A stretch of DNA of 64,000 nucleotides from Rhyacichthys aspro (lineage: Eukaryota; Chordata; Actinopteri; Gobiiformes; Rhyacichthyidae), in NCBI GenBank assembly GCA_036850595.1, contig CM072156.1, positions 16,440,326 to 16,504,325 on the forward strand, in the 5' to 3' direction. Below are positions 36,251 to 50,773 of this stretch, one piece after another; position 1 is the stretch's first letter; every line of letters begins with the position of its first letter. Under the pieces are notes generated by a model that was not told the origin of the DNA, did no database searches, and saw nothing but the letters and a program-made list of their open reading frames with translations. The position numbers were made by a program, and so were the translations under genes.

Positions 36251-39200
36251 AGTTTTGTTTGTTGTTTTTCTGTAGCTTCGGTGTTCTAGTTACTTTATTT
36301 TTCCACAGAAACATATAATCAGTGAACCAAAGCTGTAATGTTTCAACACACCCATGAGTTGTCAAGTTTATCAGTCAAATAAAACAGCAGTATAATTAAC
36401 TCCCATGATATATTCCCTTTTTGCTGCAGTGCAGTTTGTGTACAGCATGTTATCACTCTGTGCTGTTCAAATTGAAATTCTCAGCTCACATATTTGAGCA
36501 GAAACTGTAAGACGTCCACCCTATAACTTTTCTCACACAACTCCTGTTAGCGACACACCTTCAAGACACACCTTTAAAACCCTCCCATTGTCGCTGCAGA
36601 CAGGCACAATGTGGAGTATGTGGATTTGTAAGTCCGTGCCAAGTAAGTGACAGAGCTGCAGACTGCAGTACGCTGCCTGCCGCAATGCTCACATTGTAAA
36701 TAATGCTTTTATTAGATGATTAAACGTATTGAGAGGGTTGAACCCAGCAGCAACTTTTATCAGCTATGAATGATTTGCTCAGAAAGGCAACATTCAGCGT
36801 CCTCTGTCAGCAGTTAAACAGATCCAAGCTTGTTGTGGTTTCAATGATTTATTTACAGCAACAAAATCTCACCAAAATTTAATAAGCAGCCAAGTTGGTC
36901 GGGCTGGTGAAATGATTTCGTATCGATTGTGTGAGAGCGTACAGCATGGGATGTGAGCCGGAGCATGACGTTGGCCATTAAGAGGCCTAAGTGCTGGTCT
37001 AATGCGATGCTGCCAATAATGTTCATTAAGGAGATGAACAAAGCTTGAGGAAACATGATCGGTAAATGAATTTACAAGCCCTTCCCTGTTCCTCTGTTGT
37101 CTTTGTGTTGGCTTCACGCGGCGTTACAAGCTGAGTCCATGTTCTAAAAGGGGCCATGAATGGTCCCGCAAATGTCAACGAACATGAGTGGTGGCCTGCT
37201 ATGGCAGCTTGACCAGCAGGTGGTTAATTGCCCCACATCTTACCCCCCATGGTGCACACGAGTTTCTGTGGTAGAGTGAACACACTGTATGACAGGACAG
37301 ACCACACTGCACCACTGAAGCAAGGTTTGTACATTTTGACCCAAATGTGTTGAACTCCTTGCTTCACTTCCTCGGCCTCTTTTCAGTCACCTATGTTGCC
37401 TTAATTATCCGCCAGAACTCCGCAGATGAGAAGTGGCCAAACGCCGGCTTTGCATTTACAGCCAAGGCTTGTCATAACCTCATTTATCTTCTCCAGATTT
37501 GGCAAAGGTAGCCCTAATCGCACCATGGGGGAAGCAAACAAACCACCTTGACAGATGTCCAAATTACAAGTAAACAGCCTAGCAGGGGAGGCAAACAAAT
37601 GACCAAAGCGGGGAGGCGAGAGGCTATCCGGAGAGGCAGGGCTCGCCAGCAGCCAAACTGAAATAGCACGGACGGCAGCGTGACTCACGGTGTGTCAATG
37701 TCAGCAAGCCAGTTAGGCACATATATTCGTCTTTTGAAGGTAGAATGCCACTGGGGCAAAGATGGCGCTATTGGCAGAGGGAGGCAGTCAGTCAGGCAGG
37801 CCTCTCATACAGCAACGTGAGGGGAATAGATCCGACACAAGGTATATTCATGACCCCTGCTGCTGCAATTAAACATCCCATCGATTTCTTTGTCTGCTCT
37901 ACATCAGTTTGATTATTCACCGAAGCCCGGTCATCATAAACATAGTCTCCGCGGCCTGTAATGAGCACAGGAGTAGCTTTGTTTTAAATATGGCTGCCTT
38001 TAATTTTGTGTTGTGTTGTTACACCGCCTAAGCAGAGTGATTACCCCGCACTCCCAGCTCTGAGCGGTGTGTTACTGCCTCTTCACTGCGTGCCTTCCTT
38101 GAGCCTGCTGCAGAATAAATAATAAAAAGGCAAATGCAAAGAATCCTCCCAGCATCTGTGATTCTTTATCTCAGTACGTAACCCACTAAGGAAAGGGCAC
38201 GTCGACAATCAAAGCATGCCTGAATGACGCAGGCCGTGGCAGGACAAAATCCCATTGCTTAGTGTACTATATTTCCCTCGTATTATTAAAATTACTCAGC
38301 TACAGACACAGAACAGTCATCGTTTTATTATTACATTTTTCGGATATGAGAACTGTAGATGAAGGCTGTAAAAGAGAGTGGGAAAAGATTGAGTTCTCCT
38401 TTTAAGCACATCCCACAGACACAATTGAGCGTCAGTAAATCATTGGACAATTGTAGTGTAAAAATCTCTGCAGTGCTTAAAACCCTCTGAAGTTTTCGTC
38501 AATGCACGCTGGGAATAAAATCCATGGGGACTGACTGTGTACAGGTGACGGTAAATCCACGTGAAACAGGAAAACCTTCACAGCCCGGCTTGGTTTCCAG
38601 GACTCAGCTCCTCAGGCCCGTTTAAACGTATAACCTGAGAACATGAAAAGGCTCGCTTCTGTGAGCAATTTTGCATACGAAATGGGAAAGTAAATGAGAA
38701 TTTACCATGTATTTACCGCTCTATCCCCTCCCTGTGTTCGCGGGCTGCCCAACCACCCACACATACCCCCCACCCCCCGCCCCCACATACAAACACGCTC
38801 ACACGCGCCGCCTCCAGCTATATGAGCATAGACGGTGGACCCCCTAATCCAATAAGTTGTGCTTCTTGTGCTAAACCCAGTGAATTCTGGCACACACACA
38901 GTCCCCTAAGCCTGGCTTGCAGGAGTAGTATGGAAACTGTATTCTCTGATAAAAAACTTCAGATCTCGTCCCCCTCCTCATGCATACTACTGAGGCGAGC
39001 ATCTTTCCCTCACACGATAGGGAATTATCACTTAATTATGTAATTTAATGCTGACTTCATTCTTTTTTTTAATTTATAATGCAAAGAAAACATGTTTTAT
39101 TATAGATTGTACATACACTGTGAAAAAAAACTTAAAAACAGAGTGGCGATGAAAATGTGCATGATGCCTGGCTTTATGCTCTGTCAATGAAAAGCACACA

Positions 39201-42200
39201 TGCGTTTAGAGAGAACATTATCTTTGCAGAACCGAAAGCGCCATCGAATGGATTGACACATATGTTTGACCATGAATGAAAGCAAAATAATTCTTCAGGT
39301 TATGGCACTTTTCGTCAAAACAATTTCAATAGTTTGTGTCGCAGAATTAGCATTCTTTTGATGCTGTTTGTCCTTGTTTTCAGTTCAATCCCTGGAATAG
39401 TGAACTCAACTTTGTTGTCAGATAGCAGCACTCAATGCCAGATGTTAATAAAAGCCTCAAATGCAAATAGATTCTCTCTCTCTTAAATTTCCACACTCAC
39501 AGATTCACTGTTTGTTTGGACGTTTGTGGGTTCCTGCTGCACTCAAACTAAGCTCAATTAAAAATGCTTGTTCAAAATGTTTACCCCAGGCTATAGAATG
39601 AACTCAAACCTGCCTTATATGACTTAATGAATTATTTTGTCAGTGTGTGTGTGTGCTGCGTGACCTAGTTGGCTAAGGTTTTAGAAATGCTAATTTGTAC
39701 ATCACGGAGACACAGAGAAACATTGCTTGCTCGGAAACAATGTTTGTGTCCATTGGGTGAACTAAAGTCCAATCAGAGAGATGTTTTAAACTTGGTCTGA
39801 ACCGACTCTTGAAACATGCATGGCTTATTAAAGTCTAATTGTAGTGTTATGTTTTGCTTTTAGTTCTGATTATGAGAACAGGATGTCTAAACGGGTTTTA
39901 TTATTTTTCTTTCAGTTCAGACTATGGAGTTTGAGATATACTGCATTATGGGTTTGTACAATGCTTCATATACCAGACCTTATACAGCTCCTGTCACTAA
40001 TATATAGTATTTGTTATGGTATTTTATGGTATAGGATAAAAATCAATTATCTTTATCAATGCTTCATTCGAGGTATATTGTACGTACAAAAACTCCTATA
40101 CATTATGCTGCTCCATTGTGTGACTTTATTGTATCACTTTGTAACAGACAGCCATTCTAATTAAGTACATTGTAAACTCAAACCTTTTAAAGTGTTAGAT
40201 ATACATAGGCTTAAAGGATTCCTTAAAAAATACAAAGACAGGTTACCAGACATTTCAAAACGACCGAAACAATGTTCTGACAGTCTGAAATACTGTGTCC
40301 TTTGTTGCCGCACAGATGCGTACATAATGTATCCGCATCAATGGATGGCGTAGGTGGAATAGAATTGAGCAATGAGTTCACACAAAAGAGAAAGCTGGAT
40401 CACAGGTCTGTTAGTAAAAAAAAAAAAAAAGTTGGAAAGAATCACTCTGTTATGTGTTTTTGTTTTGACTGAACTGTGGACTGCAGCCACAGAGAGCCAC
40501 ATTAAGCAGATGCTGGATTTCACACAGGTCACTGGGGGTTAAGTGGGCAGTGAATCTGTGCAACAATTTCTCTTCATTGTTTTGTTTGAGACATTAAGTT
40601 TATATTTAGAAAATGCTGCTAGTGCAATAACATTGAGCAAGTTTTTTTTAAAAGCTCTCCACAGGGATGCTCTGTATTGGGCTCATCACACACACAAGGT
40701 CACTGGCTTTCATAAATCTGATATATATTATTTAGCTGAGAGATACAGGTTGGAGTGGTCACATGGGTCAGTCAAGATGCTTTAAATGGTGTTTTAATGA
40801 TTCTTTGCAAAGGTCTTTGGGTTCACTGTGCTTAGTAAATCATTGCCACTGGCTGCTGTCAATAGGGACTTCTTAAATTATGATGAATTTATCTGATCAC
40901 CAAGTTGGAGCTTTTTGAGAAATGTGTCTCCAGTAACAACAGCCCCAAAACAAACTGCAAGAAAAACATGAGCATTTGAGTCAATATAAACAATGTTTTT
41001 CCCTTAGTAGCATATTTGAACTTTTTTTCTGAAAAAGACTTATTCCTGGAAAACTTACTTCAGTCTGATCTGGACCTGATCTGTTGAAATAAAATTGTCA
41101 AGTGTGTCTAAATCTATCAGGTTTAGTTAATTAAAGCAAAAAATGAACACAAGCATTTTCATGCACTGATATAAGTTCACCACCGAGGTTTAACATTAAT
41201 GCAAACATAAATAAACATAAATTTGCCAGACACCATCACATTTAATATAACTGACATAAATGTTAATCCTGATGTGATATGCAGATCAGCTGAGTCACTA
41301 ATACATTCATCTAGCACAGTTGGATGTTTTATGTATTTGTAAGCAGCTTTTTGTACATGCAGACGGCATGTTAACAAGCTGCATTTGGGCGGCATTCGTG
41401 CACGGATTAAAACAAATAAATAGCTCCGTCAGAAATGCAAAACGCGCCTTTGAACAATAAGCAGGCAAAACAATTTGCTATGACAACACTTGTTACACAT
41501 GACCACACAAATTATCATTAGACAGCTGCATCCAAACTAAAAATTCTTGTGTGTTCCTTCAATTCATTTGATACAATTTATTTTCAGTACAGCTTTTACA
41601 TAATGCACAAGATGTTCAGATGAAAGTCAAACCAAAAGGCACAGTTAATAGATGCCCAACAGCAACGAGAGCTCACGTTTTGAAAGTAATCAGAACACCG
41701 TCGGATTTTGCAGATGATAAATTGAAAGTCATTATGTTTGCCACAGCATAGCTACACATATGACATAGGCAGCTAATTTTACAGCCAAACTTTTGTTCAT
41801 AAATGTCACGAGCTCCAACCTGTGGGGAAAAAAGAGCAATCATTACTGCAAGAGTGCTTTTATGAACTCAATAAAACACCACTGAACTGGAGAGGGATGT
41901 TTTATTGATGTCACATGGGAACATTTCTCAGCAGGGGTCGATGTTTGGAAACATGTCGATTGTAAGCAGGCTAAAATCACGGTTATCAAAATTCAAGGAG
42001 AACTGACTGGAATCAAACTCACTTACCATCTAATTCTATATGCTATCTGATTTTAAAATGTTTGACTGGGTTGCTCCTTTATATTTGGTACGCCGTGTGT
42101 ATTTAGACCTCAGTATATCCTGCAGATGCTCTTATATTAATGTTTTTCTAGTAACGCATGCATGAAATGACTTGTCCTTGGCAGTCCTTAATATTTCCTG

Positions 42201-43097
42201 ACCTGAATTTACAATACTAGCTATTAGCCATGTGACTAACTAATAAGTCAGTTTGCCTTCAGTATTGTAAGCAACAGTAGTTGTGTTGAATGATGATTGG
42301 GAGACAGTGGACAGACCTTAGTCATAAACATGAGACAGCACTTAAATGACGAGATTATTAGCCAGAAGACATAGTTCATCAGCGTCCAAGATGAACCTAC
42401 TGGGGTCTGTTATCTGCTCTACAGCCAACACTTCCCTCACTGTGTAATTTAATCTTTGCAGTGAGCGCCAGGAGTGAATGACCAAAGCCCTTTCAAGCCA
42501 AAAAAGTGCCAGATGACAAGGAGGGGACCATAATGACACTGTTTCCCATTGTGATATACATGCACTCCTGCTGATGGATCCAAGCTTTAATTAGAAAATG
42601 AGCTACAATAAAAAAGACCCTTTATAATTTGTGGAAAAATGCCATATTGATGGTGATGTTTTTTAGTTTGCCAGTGAAGGTCTGTACATGCTCTCAGTGA
42701 AGGGAAGGTCTAAATATCCAATCATTATCCCTAACTTCTCTAGCCTTCATAAAACTCTGTGACCATGACACTGGATGTGTAGCAGCTTTGAAAGAGGCTC
42801 CAGCTTTTTGCTTTCTGTGACTATTTCTTTTTCTACTGCATATCTGCAGTCTGGGGGCTCACTGTTTTCTCTAGTTCAGACATTCTCAGTGGAAGAGTGC
42901 AGCTCTGTTCACTCAATGTAGCAACTAAACTCACATGATGGCGTGGTCACATGATCTGTTGTGAGCCAATGACAACTGTAATATTGTTAATAATACATCA
43001 TTTAATTCAGAAGCAGTATCTTCTGCCAAAAAAAAGCTCTGTCCACTGAACTTTTTTAATCAATTTCAATCTTATTTTCTTCTAAATAAGTTCAGTA
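36251..43097. other. Gene desert, left part, with a candidate regulatory stretch
   Basis: No ORF with family resemblance, no tRNA and no splice-compatible exon was recognised. Bases 36850-38260 stand out as complex, less AT-rich, non-repetitive sequence with homeodomain-type TAAT and TTAATTA cores. That is the look of vertebrate conserved non-coding DNA, but conservation itself cannot be seen here. A C-rich tract lies at 38750-38800 (ACCCCCCACCCCCCGCCCCC). Confidence 0.45.
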
Positions 43098-43290
43098 CAG
43101 TGGTCCCTCGTTTATCGCGGGGGTTACGTTTCAAAAATAACCCGCACTAAGCGAAATCCGCAAAGTAGTCAGCTTTATTTTTTACAATTATTATATATGT
43201 TTTAAGGCTGTAAAACCCCTCACCACACACTTTATACACTTTTCTCAGACAGGCATCAACATTTTCTCACTTTATAGCGAGGGACCACTG
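43098..43290. mobile_element. Tigger/pogo-like MITE, 193 bp
   Basis: Perfect 13-bp terminal inverted repeats (CAGTGGTCCCTCG at 43098-43110, CGAGGGACCACTG at 43278-43290) are flanked by TA on both sides (43096-43097 and 43291-43292). These are the ends and target of pogo/Tigger elements of the Tc1-mariner superfamily. The interior (ATCGCGGGGGTTACG, CTGTAAAACCCCTCACC) matches the non-coding ends of such elements. No transposase remains. The internal sequence is well preserved, so the copy is probably fairly young. Confidence 0.85.
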
Positions 43291-43292
43291 TA

Positions 43293-46200
43293 TATGAAAC
43301 TAATTCCCCAAAAGCAAACTGGCCTCGAATGCCATAATATAATAATGTATATGGAAAGTTTTTTAACTCAACTTTAACTCAACAACTCAACTTCCAAAAA
43401 AGAACCTCTAAATAAGGATCAGCTAAGCAGTGCTACACTAGGACAGACATAACATTCCCCAGGAGCTAAGGTGGAGGTGGAAATATGTTTAATGTTCCTG
43501 GGACCGATCAAGATGGCAGACTAGCATTATTAAGATAGGATTTGGTGTGTAAAAAACATGCTTTTTACAGAGACATGGGCAATATGAATAATCGCTAAAC
43601 TAGTCTCTATATTATGCATTGGAACAAAACACAAGAGAGACATGTATTTTCCTGCTGCTGTTGGACTCTACAGTTGTTTTTATCTCAGTAAACAGTACAT
43701 TACACCATTGTTCAATTGTCTTCACTTATTATTTTTTGTACCAATCGTTTGAATGCACTTGTTGTATTGTATTGTGTTGTTCATTTAAGTAATCTTATTG
43801 TGGGTCCTCTTCTTTTCAGTTATCTTCTCATGACTAACTAGACAATACTCTTAAAAACAGGAATCCTCACAGAGTTCAAGCTTTACTAACCCGACAGCAT
43901 TCCACCTCCCATTTAATCCTGAGCAACCAGTTTTTATCCTGCCCTTTAACAACCTTCAATAGTGGGCCTCAGAGGTAATAAAGATAGGTTTGGCACTTTT
44001 TTATCTTTATTAGGATGTTTCCAAGCACCGTAGCGCCGTTTGCCTCCGCTGCACTAATGCTGCCATCATTCATGAAGTCGCAGAAGAGCCCACAGCACAA
44101 AGCCTAAAGGGACTTCTGTCAAAAGGACTCCCAAAGCAGGCAAAGATGTAATAGAGGCAATATTTTACAGTCATTTGTAATCGGCATGTTTGGGATTTTT
44201 GGCATCAAAACATTTCACGATCATTGCCAGTTTTGTGAAGTTTTACCAGATGTACATGATGTTCCAAATGTAAAACGAAGCACTCACAATGCCTCATCAT
44301 AGCCACTGTTGAAATAATGATGACAATAGTGTATAATTCATTGGAACGCAGCTGACTTATTAAACAATTATTTAAAGCTAACTTAGGGATATTGTAGAAA
44401 GTATCTGGCTAAACAGGACATGTAAACCGCTACTGACATTACATATTTATGATCACCCTTCTCCGCTGGTTTGTCCGTCACACATAAAGCCGTCAAATCC
44501 CAACGACAACTACAACAACTTCCCATTCATAACTCTGAAGTGGATCCCCTTTTGTTTTACAGTTATCACCGGGACCACAGTGATGTTTCACAAGAATATG
44601 ACTCAAACGCAGCTTGCAAATCTTATACATTTATAATTGTTGCTGGCCTTTTCTTGATTTCCCTGGTGTGTGGAGCGGAGCTGGAAAAGAAACAGGGGAA
44701 ATATATCAACCCAAGAACTGAACAATGATCTCAAAAGGAAAGCGCAGTATTATCGGTAGTGAATGCAGGAGGTGAGATGCAAATAAAAAGTCAAAGTGTG
44801 GTTTTAAGATCGAAAGATATGACACAACATTTTGAAACAGAGCAAAAAAATGTAGCTCTAAAGGTCAGGCTGTTGAATGGGTTTATGATGCTAAACTTTT
44901 TTCTAATTACCCTGGTTGTCTGGGGGGGTCACCTATGATGGATATGGATGCAAAGTTTATTATGCTTACTGTTTTATAATGTCTTACAGGTGAAGGTGAT
45001 ATTGGCAACACGTCATGTATTTTAAAGAACAAAATTCCCCTTCATCTCCCGTCCGTTTCTTAAATCCATATAAAAGAACACTAGTGTTATAAATTGACAC
45101 TAATACATTTTGTGCTCAGCAAATTACGGCTCATGTTCATGTGCTGTGCTGAGCTGATAGTTAATTAACTTCAGGCTGTTATGAGAAATGAGCAATGTGG
45201 AGACGGTTCCTATACTTTATAATGTCTTCATACATAGGTCATAAAAGAGGATTAATTCACATTCATTTGAAAATGTTCCACGCAGCATGTTTATAGACCA
45301 GGAACACTTTTTTAATTTGATTCACAAACTGCTTTTACTGTTAGTAAATACATCAGGCTGTGCATATATAATAATCATTGATGCTGTTTTTATAAAACAC
45401 TGTCATTCTTCATAATAAACACTAATCAATCATAACTTCCAGGCATATCACCCTGATCCATTGAGCCTCAGATTGCCCAAACTCAGTGTCTCACCACTTT
45501 CTACAACAAATGTTGTTCTTCATACACAACAAAATGTCCCTTCTGGGTTATTCTAGATGATCACAAACAGGAAGTGGATGTTGCCACCAGGTGCCTTTAA
45601 AAAGCTGCACACTGCACCTTTAGTTTTTACCAACACATCAAGGACAAAATGTTCACTTCCTGTATAATACACCCCAAATGTATAGTTATTGCAGTATTAT
45701 CAATGGCAGTAATGCAAAGAATGACTTGTTTTGCAATAATGTTATGGTCTTCCATTTGATACACTTCACTTTTTGTCTGAAATATGATCCAAATGTAGCC
45801 TTAACTAAAAACTGTGGTGTGTCCAAATGAAAAAGTCCTGGTTTAGTCTTTAATATTGATTAAGCTTCTGCTCTGACAACTGGAAGTTAGTCAAGACCCT
45901 TATATTTCTTTAAACCATGTCAAAGAGTGTTCATATTTAGGTTTTGTTATTGCAATGTATAAAATACTTATCATATACCACACATTATTACAAAATTGTG
46001 CAATGAATGACATGAAATGATGGAAAGACAACCACTGTTGCTCACTCTACCTGTCATAATGTCATTATGGCTGATCAGTGTGCATTAAATAAGCAGTAAC
46101 TGCATTTGCACCCTCTGTCCTACCCAAGGACAGACAACAGAGATGATGACAACAGCACTGTCTGCCCTTGACTGGATAACTCAGTTAAGTAGTTTGCCCT

Positions 46201-49200
46201 GAACTTAGTAGTGCTGAGCTACTTTCATCAGTGTGAATGAGTGCTGCAGAGGAGCTTAAATCGCTTTGTACAGCACAAGTGTACCGTGTAGACTGGATGC
46301 ACAATGGACACCTATTTATGTAATACTGCAGCTTACAGCCCAGTGCCGTGCTGAATATCCACTTTCTTATTATTAGGCACTGAAATGAAAAAACTCTTCT
46401 AAAGCTGGGCAGGTAGAATGAAGCTAAATATCTTTTACACAGGTGTTTATGAGACACTGTGTAATGGGTAATTGTAATACGAATATAAAAGACTGTAATA
46501 AAACACATGACGAAAGGTTCATAAAACAAACTTACTTTTTGATTCTCAATTACTATCCCTTCATCAATTTGAGTCTGACAGCACAACAGTAGACGGTCAA
46601 ATTTCCTCTTCTGTAGGTGGCACACAGCAGGGAATGAGAAAGGAGAATGAAAGAGAAGGAATACTTTCTGAAAGCAGAATCATTTCTATTTGTCAAACAG
46701 TCAAAGGTACCCAACCGAATGTAACAATTCCTCAGTAAAGATTTGCTTTGACTGCAGCAAGAGGTCTTCATTGCTGCTGTTTGAAATGAACACAAAAGAG
46801 ATGAGGGCAAATGTACCAGATGTCCTCCTGGGACACTTAACAATAGCTGTAAAGCATTAATATTCAAATGGGTTTTTACAGGTGACATCCAACACACAAA
46901 AGAAGGACTGAGAAAGAGGAGAACTTTCAGTCGCCACCACTGTCTTTGAATACTTTCATAGCTCAGTGAGTCTTATTTGGTGGAGATTCAAATTTGACAG
47001 CTGGGGACTCATTAATTTGACTAAGTAGCTGTCCTATATTAAAATGGTGTCACACTATTGGTTCTTAGAACATTCCCATAAAATAAAATCAGAAACAGAA
47101 ACAAAAAGAGGGAGGAAAAATGGCTTCCTTCAGTCCATTCAGCTCATTTTGTCCAATTTAAACCCTCTCTAGCTTATCATCCTTGACGAAATCTCTTCCA
47201 GTGAGTTGTTCGCTGCTGAGTAAAAGACCATGGGGAGAACAATAATGAAGTAGGCACAAGTATAAAAACACATGCATCTCGATAAGTCCTTGCATGATGT
47301 TTGTGTATTTAAAATAATCCACAGGTTCTGGAGAATGTTATCAGATCCCCACAGTGAGAGATGGAAATCAAAATTTCATGGCTGTCAGTGATGGCTGAGC
47401 AGTTTGCACTGTTTACAGGAAACACAGAGAATGTGAACACTATTTCCAGGTGGGACTGTGCTTATCTGCTCCAAGTACCTTATGGCACCATATAATGGAC
47501 CTCTATTAACTCCACACATTTTTCATTTTTGAAGTGTACAGAGCATGTATTCTCCACCACCCGACTATACCAACACTACAGGCACGCTGTGTTTTATTAA
47601 GTCAATAGCGTGTGCATACTCCCACCATTTTTCATCAAAACAAACATCCTCAGTTGTGTTCTGCAAGATGCCGACCACAGCTCCCTAATCAGCATTCTTT
47701 TCTTGGCTACACAAAGAAAACCTTGGGAATTGCTTTTCATCAGTCACAATATGACAAATCAAACACTAATTACAATATATGCCAGAATTGGATCAACAAA
47801 TCATTTGTCCTCTTCATATTCAAGTTTTTGAATGCCCTTGTTAATATTCCCATTGGCTTGTTGAGAGAAATTAATCATACACTATGCATGTGCAGGGAGG
47901 TAAATATATGGATATGAATTCAGTTGGCAGCACGCCTCTTTGCCTGCCTGAGGGCAAGAGAAACCCTGAGTCATGTTTAGACGGTGAATGATGTGAGATC
48001 ACAAATCCATATCTGAATAGCCTTTGACCACTCTTTACACACTGCTCAAACCAGAGCTGTGTGAGGCATGCACATAATATAATTAAAGAGGGGTGCATGT
48101 TACATCACCTCTATTACACTGACTTAAGTAACTTTAATAAACTGTACTTCTAAGAGCCCACATTTTACTTCAGTATATCCAGTCTCAGTTCAATTTGACT
48201 ACATTCTGTTAGTTACTTTTATAGCCATCTAAATTAGTTTAAAGCACCTTTGCGCTTCAGCAACCAATTAAAGTCAGGCTTAGATCTACATTTATTTATT
48301 TGGAACCAACTCTAGTTTGTTTATACAAATACCGAAAAAAGTCTGAAAAAACCCTCTGGACAAATATTCCTCTTTCAGCAGATACTCCACTCAGTCTTAG
48401 ATGGAATTTTGAACACTCATGAGAAAATATATCTCACCAAATCATCACAACTTACATATTTAAGATACATATTGATGTGTACCAGTCTTGTGTATTTAAA
48501 GTGGTGCAGTTGTCCTTGGGGTCCATCAGTGGTTGCACATTGCTTTAATTTGCGAAAATATTTTCATTCCAAAAACGTCTGTTTTTTTAACTTTAAGAAC
48601 AACTCTTTTAATGAAATCATAATTGAAGTCACTATTACTCAGGTAATTACTTAGATAGCTACTTCTATCATATTTATTTTTCATTTTTGTTCTACCCACC
48701 TCTGCAAATGTAAACAGATGAGGCCTCAAAAAACCTCAGATAAAACAGCACTGTGGTGTGATTACAATTAGACGACTGCACTGAGCTGAGGATTTTACTG
48801 AGGAAAAAACACACTTCCAGACTAGAATAAGGGCTGTAGAAGGCCGCCTGGCTCAACACATGCACACATGTCCCCTGGCGCAGGTTAATTTTCTCTCATC
48901 ACAGTCAGCTAGCTGTGAGATAAAAAACACAACAAGGCTGGGAGGGGGTGAGGAGGACAGAGGGAAGAAGACAGACCAAGGTAGTGAAGTATTCCTAATA
49001 GCATAACTGCCTTGACCCGTAACACCCCCAGTCTCTCAGAAGCTCTTCTTTCTTTCACGGCACAGAGAAATTATTTCCGAGCATGTGCTTGTATAAAGCA
49101 AATGCTCTTAATCTGTCCTTTGTTTTGTGATGTGTACAGAGAAGAATGGCTCCAAAAAAGCTATTTACAACAAGCAGTAAAATAGCGTAAAACCACTTTG

Positions 49201-50773
49201 TTTGTTTTTTTTTTACAAAAGAAGATGGCTTGGCTGTGTCTCAGGTCCTTCATTCTGAGTTTGAGACCTAGATTCAATAAAAACTGCTGTCAATACATTG
49301 CCAACAGAGGATAAAGCAAAAGCAGCCAGAAAACACATCGGACACGTGACGAGAGAAATATGTCTGCTCTAGCCTGATGCAGCAGCTCATCCAATAAAAT
49401 GTGTACCACCGGGAACACAATGCACAGCTTAAGAATAGAGCTGCTTTTACGTTCACTTTGTGTGCAGCATAAAGATGTTTGGACCAACACAAAATCTCAG
49501 CGTTATTGTCAATGAGTCTTTTAATCGTACAGTCATTATCACACTGAATGCCTCACGTTGTTGTCTTTACACAAATGGTGCATATCCAGAATGATACAAA
49601 ATCCATAATGAAAATCAACACCATCGAGTCATGAGCTCAGTTGGACCGATCAAAAAAAAAAAAAAAAAAAGAAAGTCCTGAGTGTTCTGGTTTGTATCAC
49701 ATTTAGACAGAAATGTTCAATATCTTAAATCTTTTTTTTTTAATTCATGCAAAATCTCAGGATCTCAGGACAAGATGCATAACATTAGTTGTGTTTGTCA
49801 TGTAGAGTTCGAACTACTCCTGCGTTTTAGGGTCAGTAAGTCTTTAGCAAATGCTGTGGACCATGTTGTAATACTCTGGGGGTTGGGTTACAGTGGAACT
49901 GGACAAAACCGCTGGAATAGCACTGTATGCCTCAACCATTTAACTTTCTTTTTAATGGGACTCAAATAGCTAAACAGTTCGAGGTTATTTCGTTTCTAGA
50001 TGGTCTTTATGTGGTCTATTTAGAGTGTTTCTATACGTTGCTAATGGAATTTGGCTTAAAGTCTGCCATTAAAGCAACTATTCCAGTACACTGCTTTTTG
50101 ATGGTTTATTAGGAGAGACACTGCTTGTATAAGACCAGTTAGCTAAGATGGAGTTTTCATTTTACAACACAGGTTTAATAGGAGAAAGTAGTGTAGCCTT
50201 GGACTGTTTTTTTTTTTTCTTCTTTTTTTTCCATCTGCATTACTTTAAAATGACTTCCTTTAATATAAAACACTTTAATTGGACAAACTGTTTATATAAG
50301 CTCCAACCAAAACAGGGTGAAAACACAAACAGAAGCACACATGTACTCAAAGAGGCTCTCATACATCCAAAAAGCTTTACAGTATGAATCAAATCCAGTC
50401 TGTATAAATTGGCTTTGTTGGAGTCTATGGTGTTACCATGTGACATTGTTAAACTCGTTCTTTCTGAAGAGTGCCAGCGGAGGTCCAGTCATTACCTCTC
50501 TTCAACCACAGCCAACCTGCATGACCCCGTCACTGTTCCCGTGTCAGTCAGGGCAATAATTAGCTCGCTCCAAATATATCCTCTCTGTTCCAATCCTCCT
50601 CTTCATTCTGCGCAGGTAATTATATCGTACGATGGCCCCAAGTACTTCCCTCAGTGCTGCAAAAATCTATCACCCCGTATTAAGAGATAAAAACCATTTC
50701 ATCTCACGGAAATATCATTTATATACCTCTGCCGGGCAATTGCACTTCCCTCTTTAAGGCTGAATGAGTTGGC
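43293..50773. other. Gene desert, right part, up to the LRRTM4-like gene
   Basis: Nothing codes convincingly. The longest frames (46185-46625 minus, 46553-46897 minus) lack domains and codon-level sense. A19 runs at 49652-49670. A T-rich stretch is at 50208-50231. The last few hundred bases before 50774 probably include the 3' UTR of the minus-strand LRRTM4-like gene; its poly(A) site was not fixed. Confidence 0.5.
48625..48704. mobile_element. Terminal fragment of a hAT-like element
   Basis: Read on the minus strand, the segment starts CAGAGGTGGGTAGAACAAAA and continues with GTAATTACCTGAGTAATA-type sequence. This is the terminal pattern of a hAT-like repeat common in fish. The partner end and a target duplication were not found, so it is called a fragment. 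Confidence 0.45.

Noticed and set aside
44471..44728. 85-aa frame with a hydrophobic stretch near its end
   Set aside because: A short chance frame; no signal peptide at the start, no paralogue in the window, no promoter or poly(A) context.
46185..46625. 146-aa open frame on the minus strand in the gene desert
   Set aside because: No domain, no signal or repeat pattern, no splice-compatible partner exon. The composition looks like translated AT-rich DNA.
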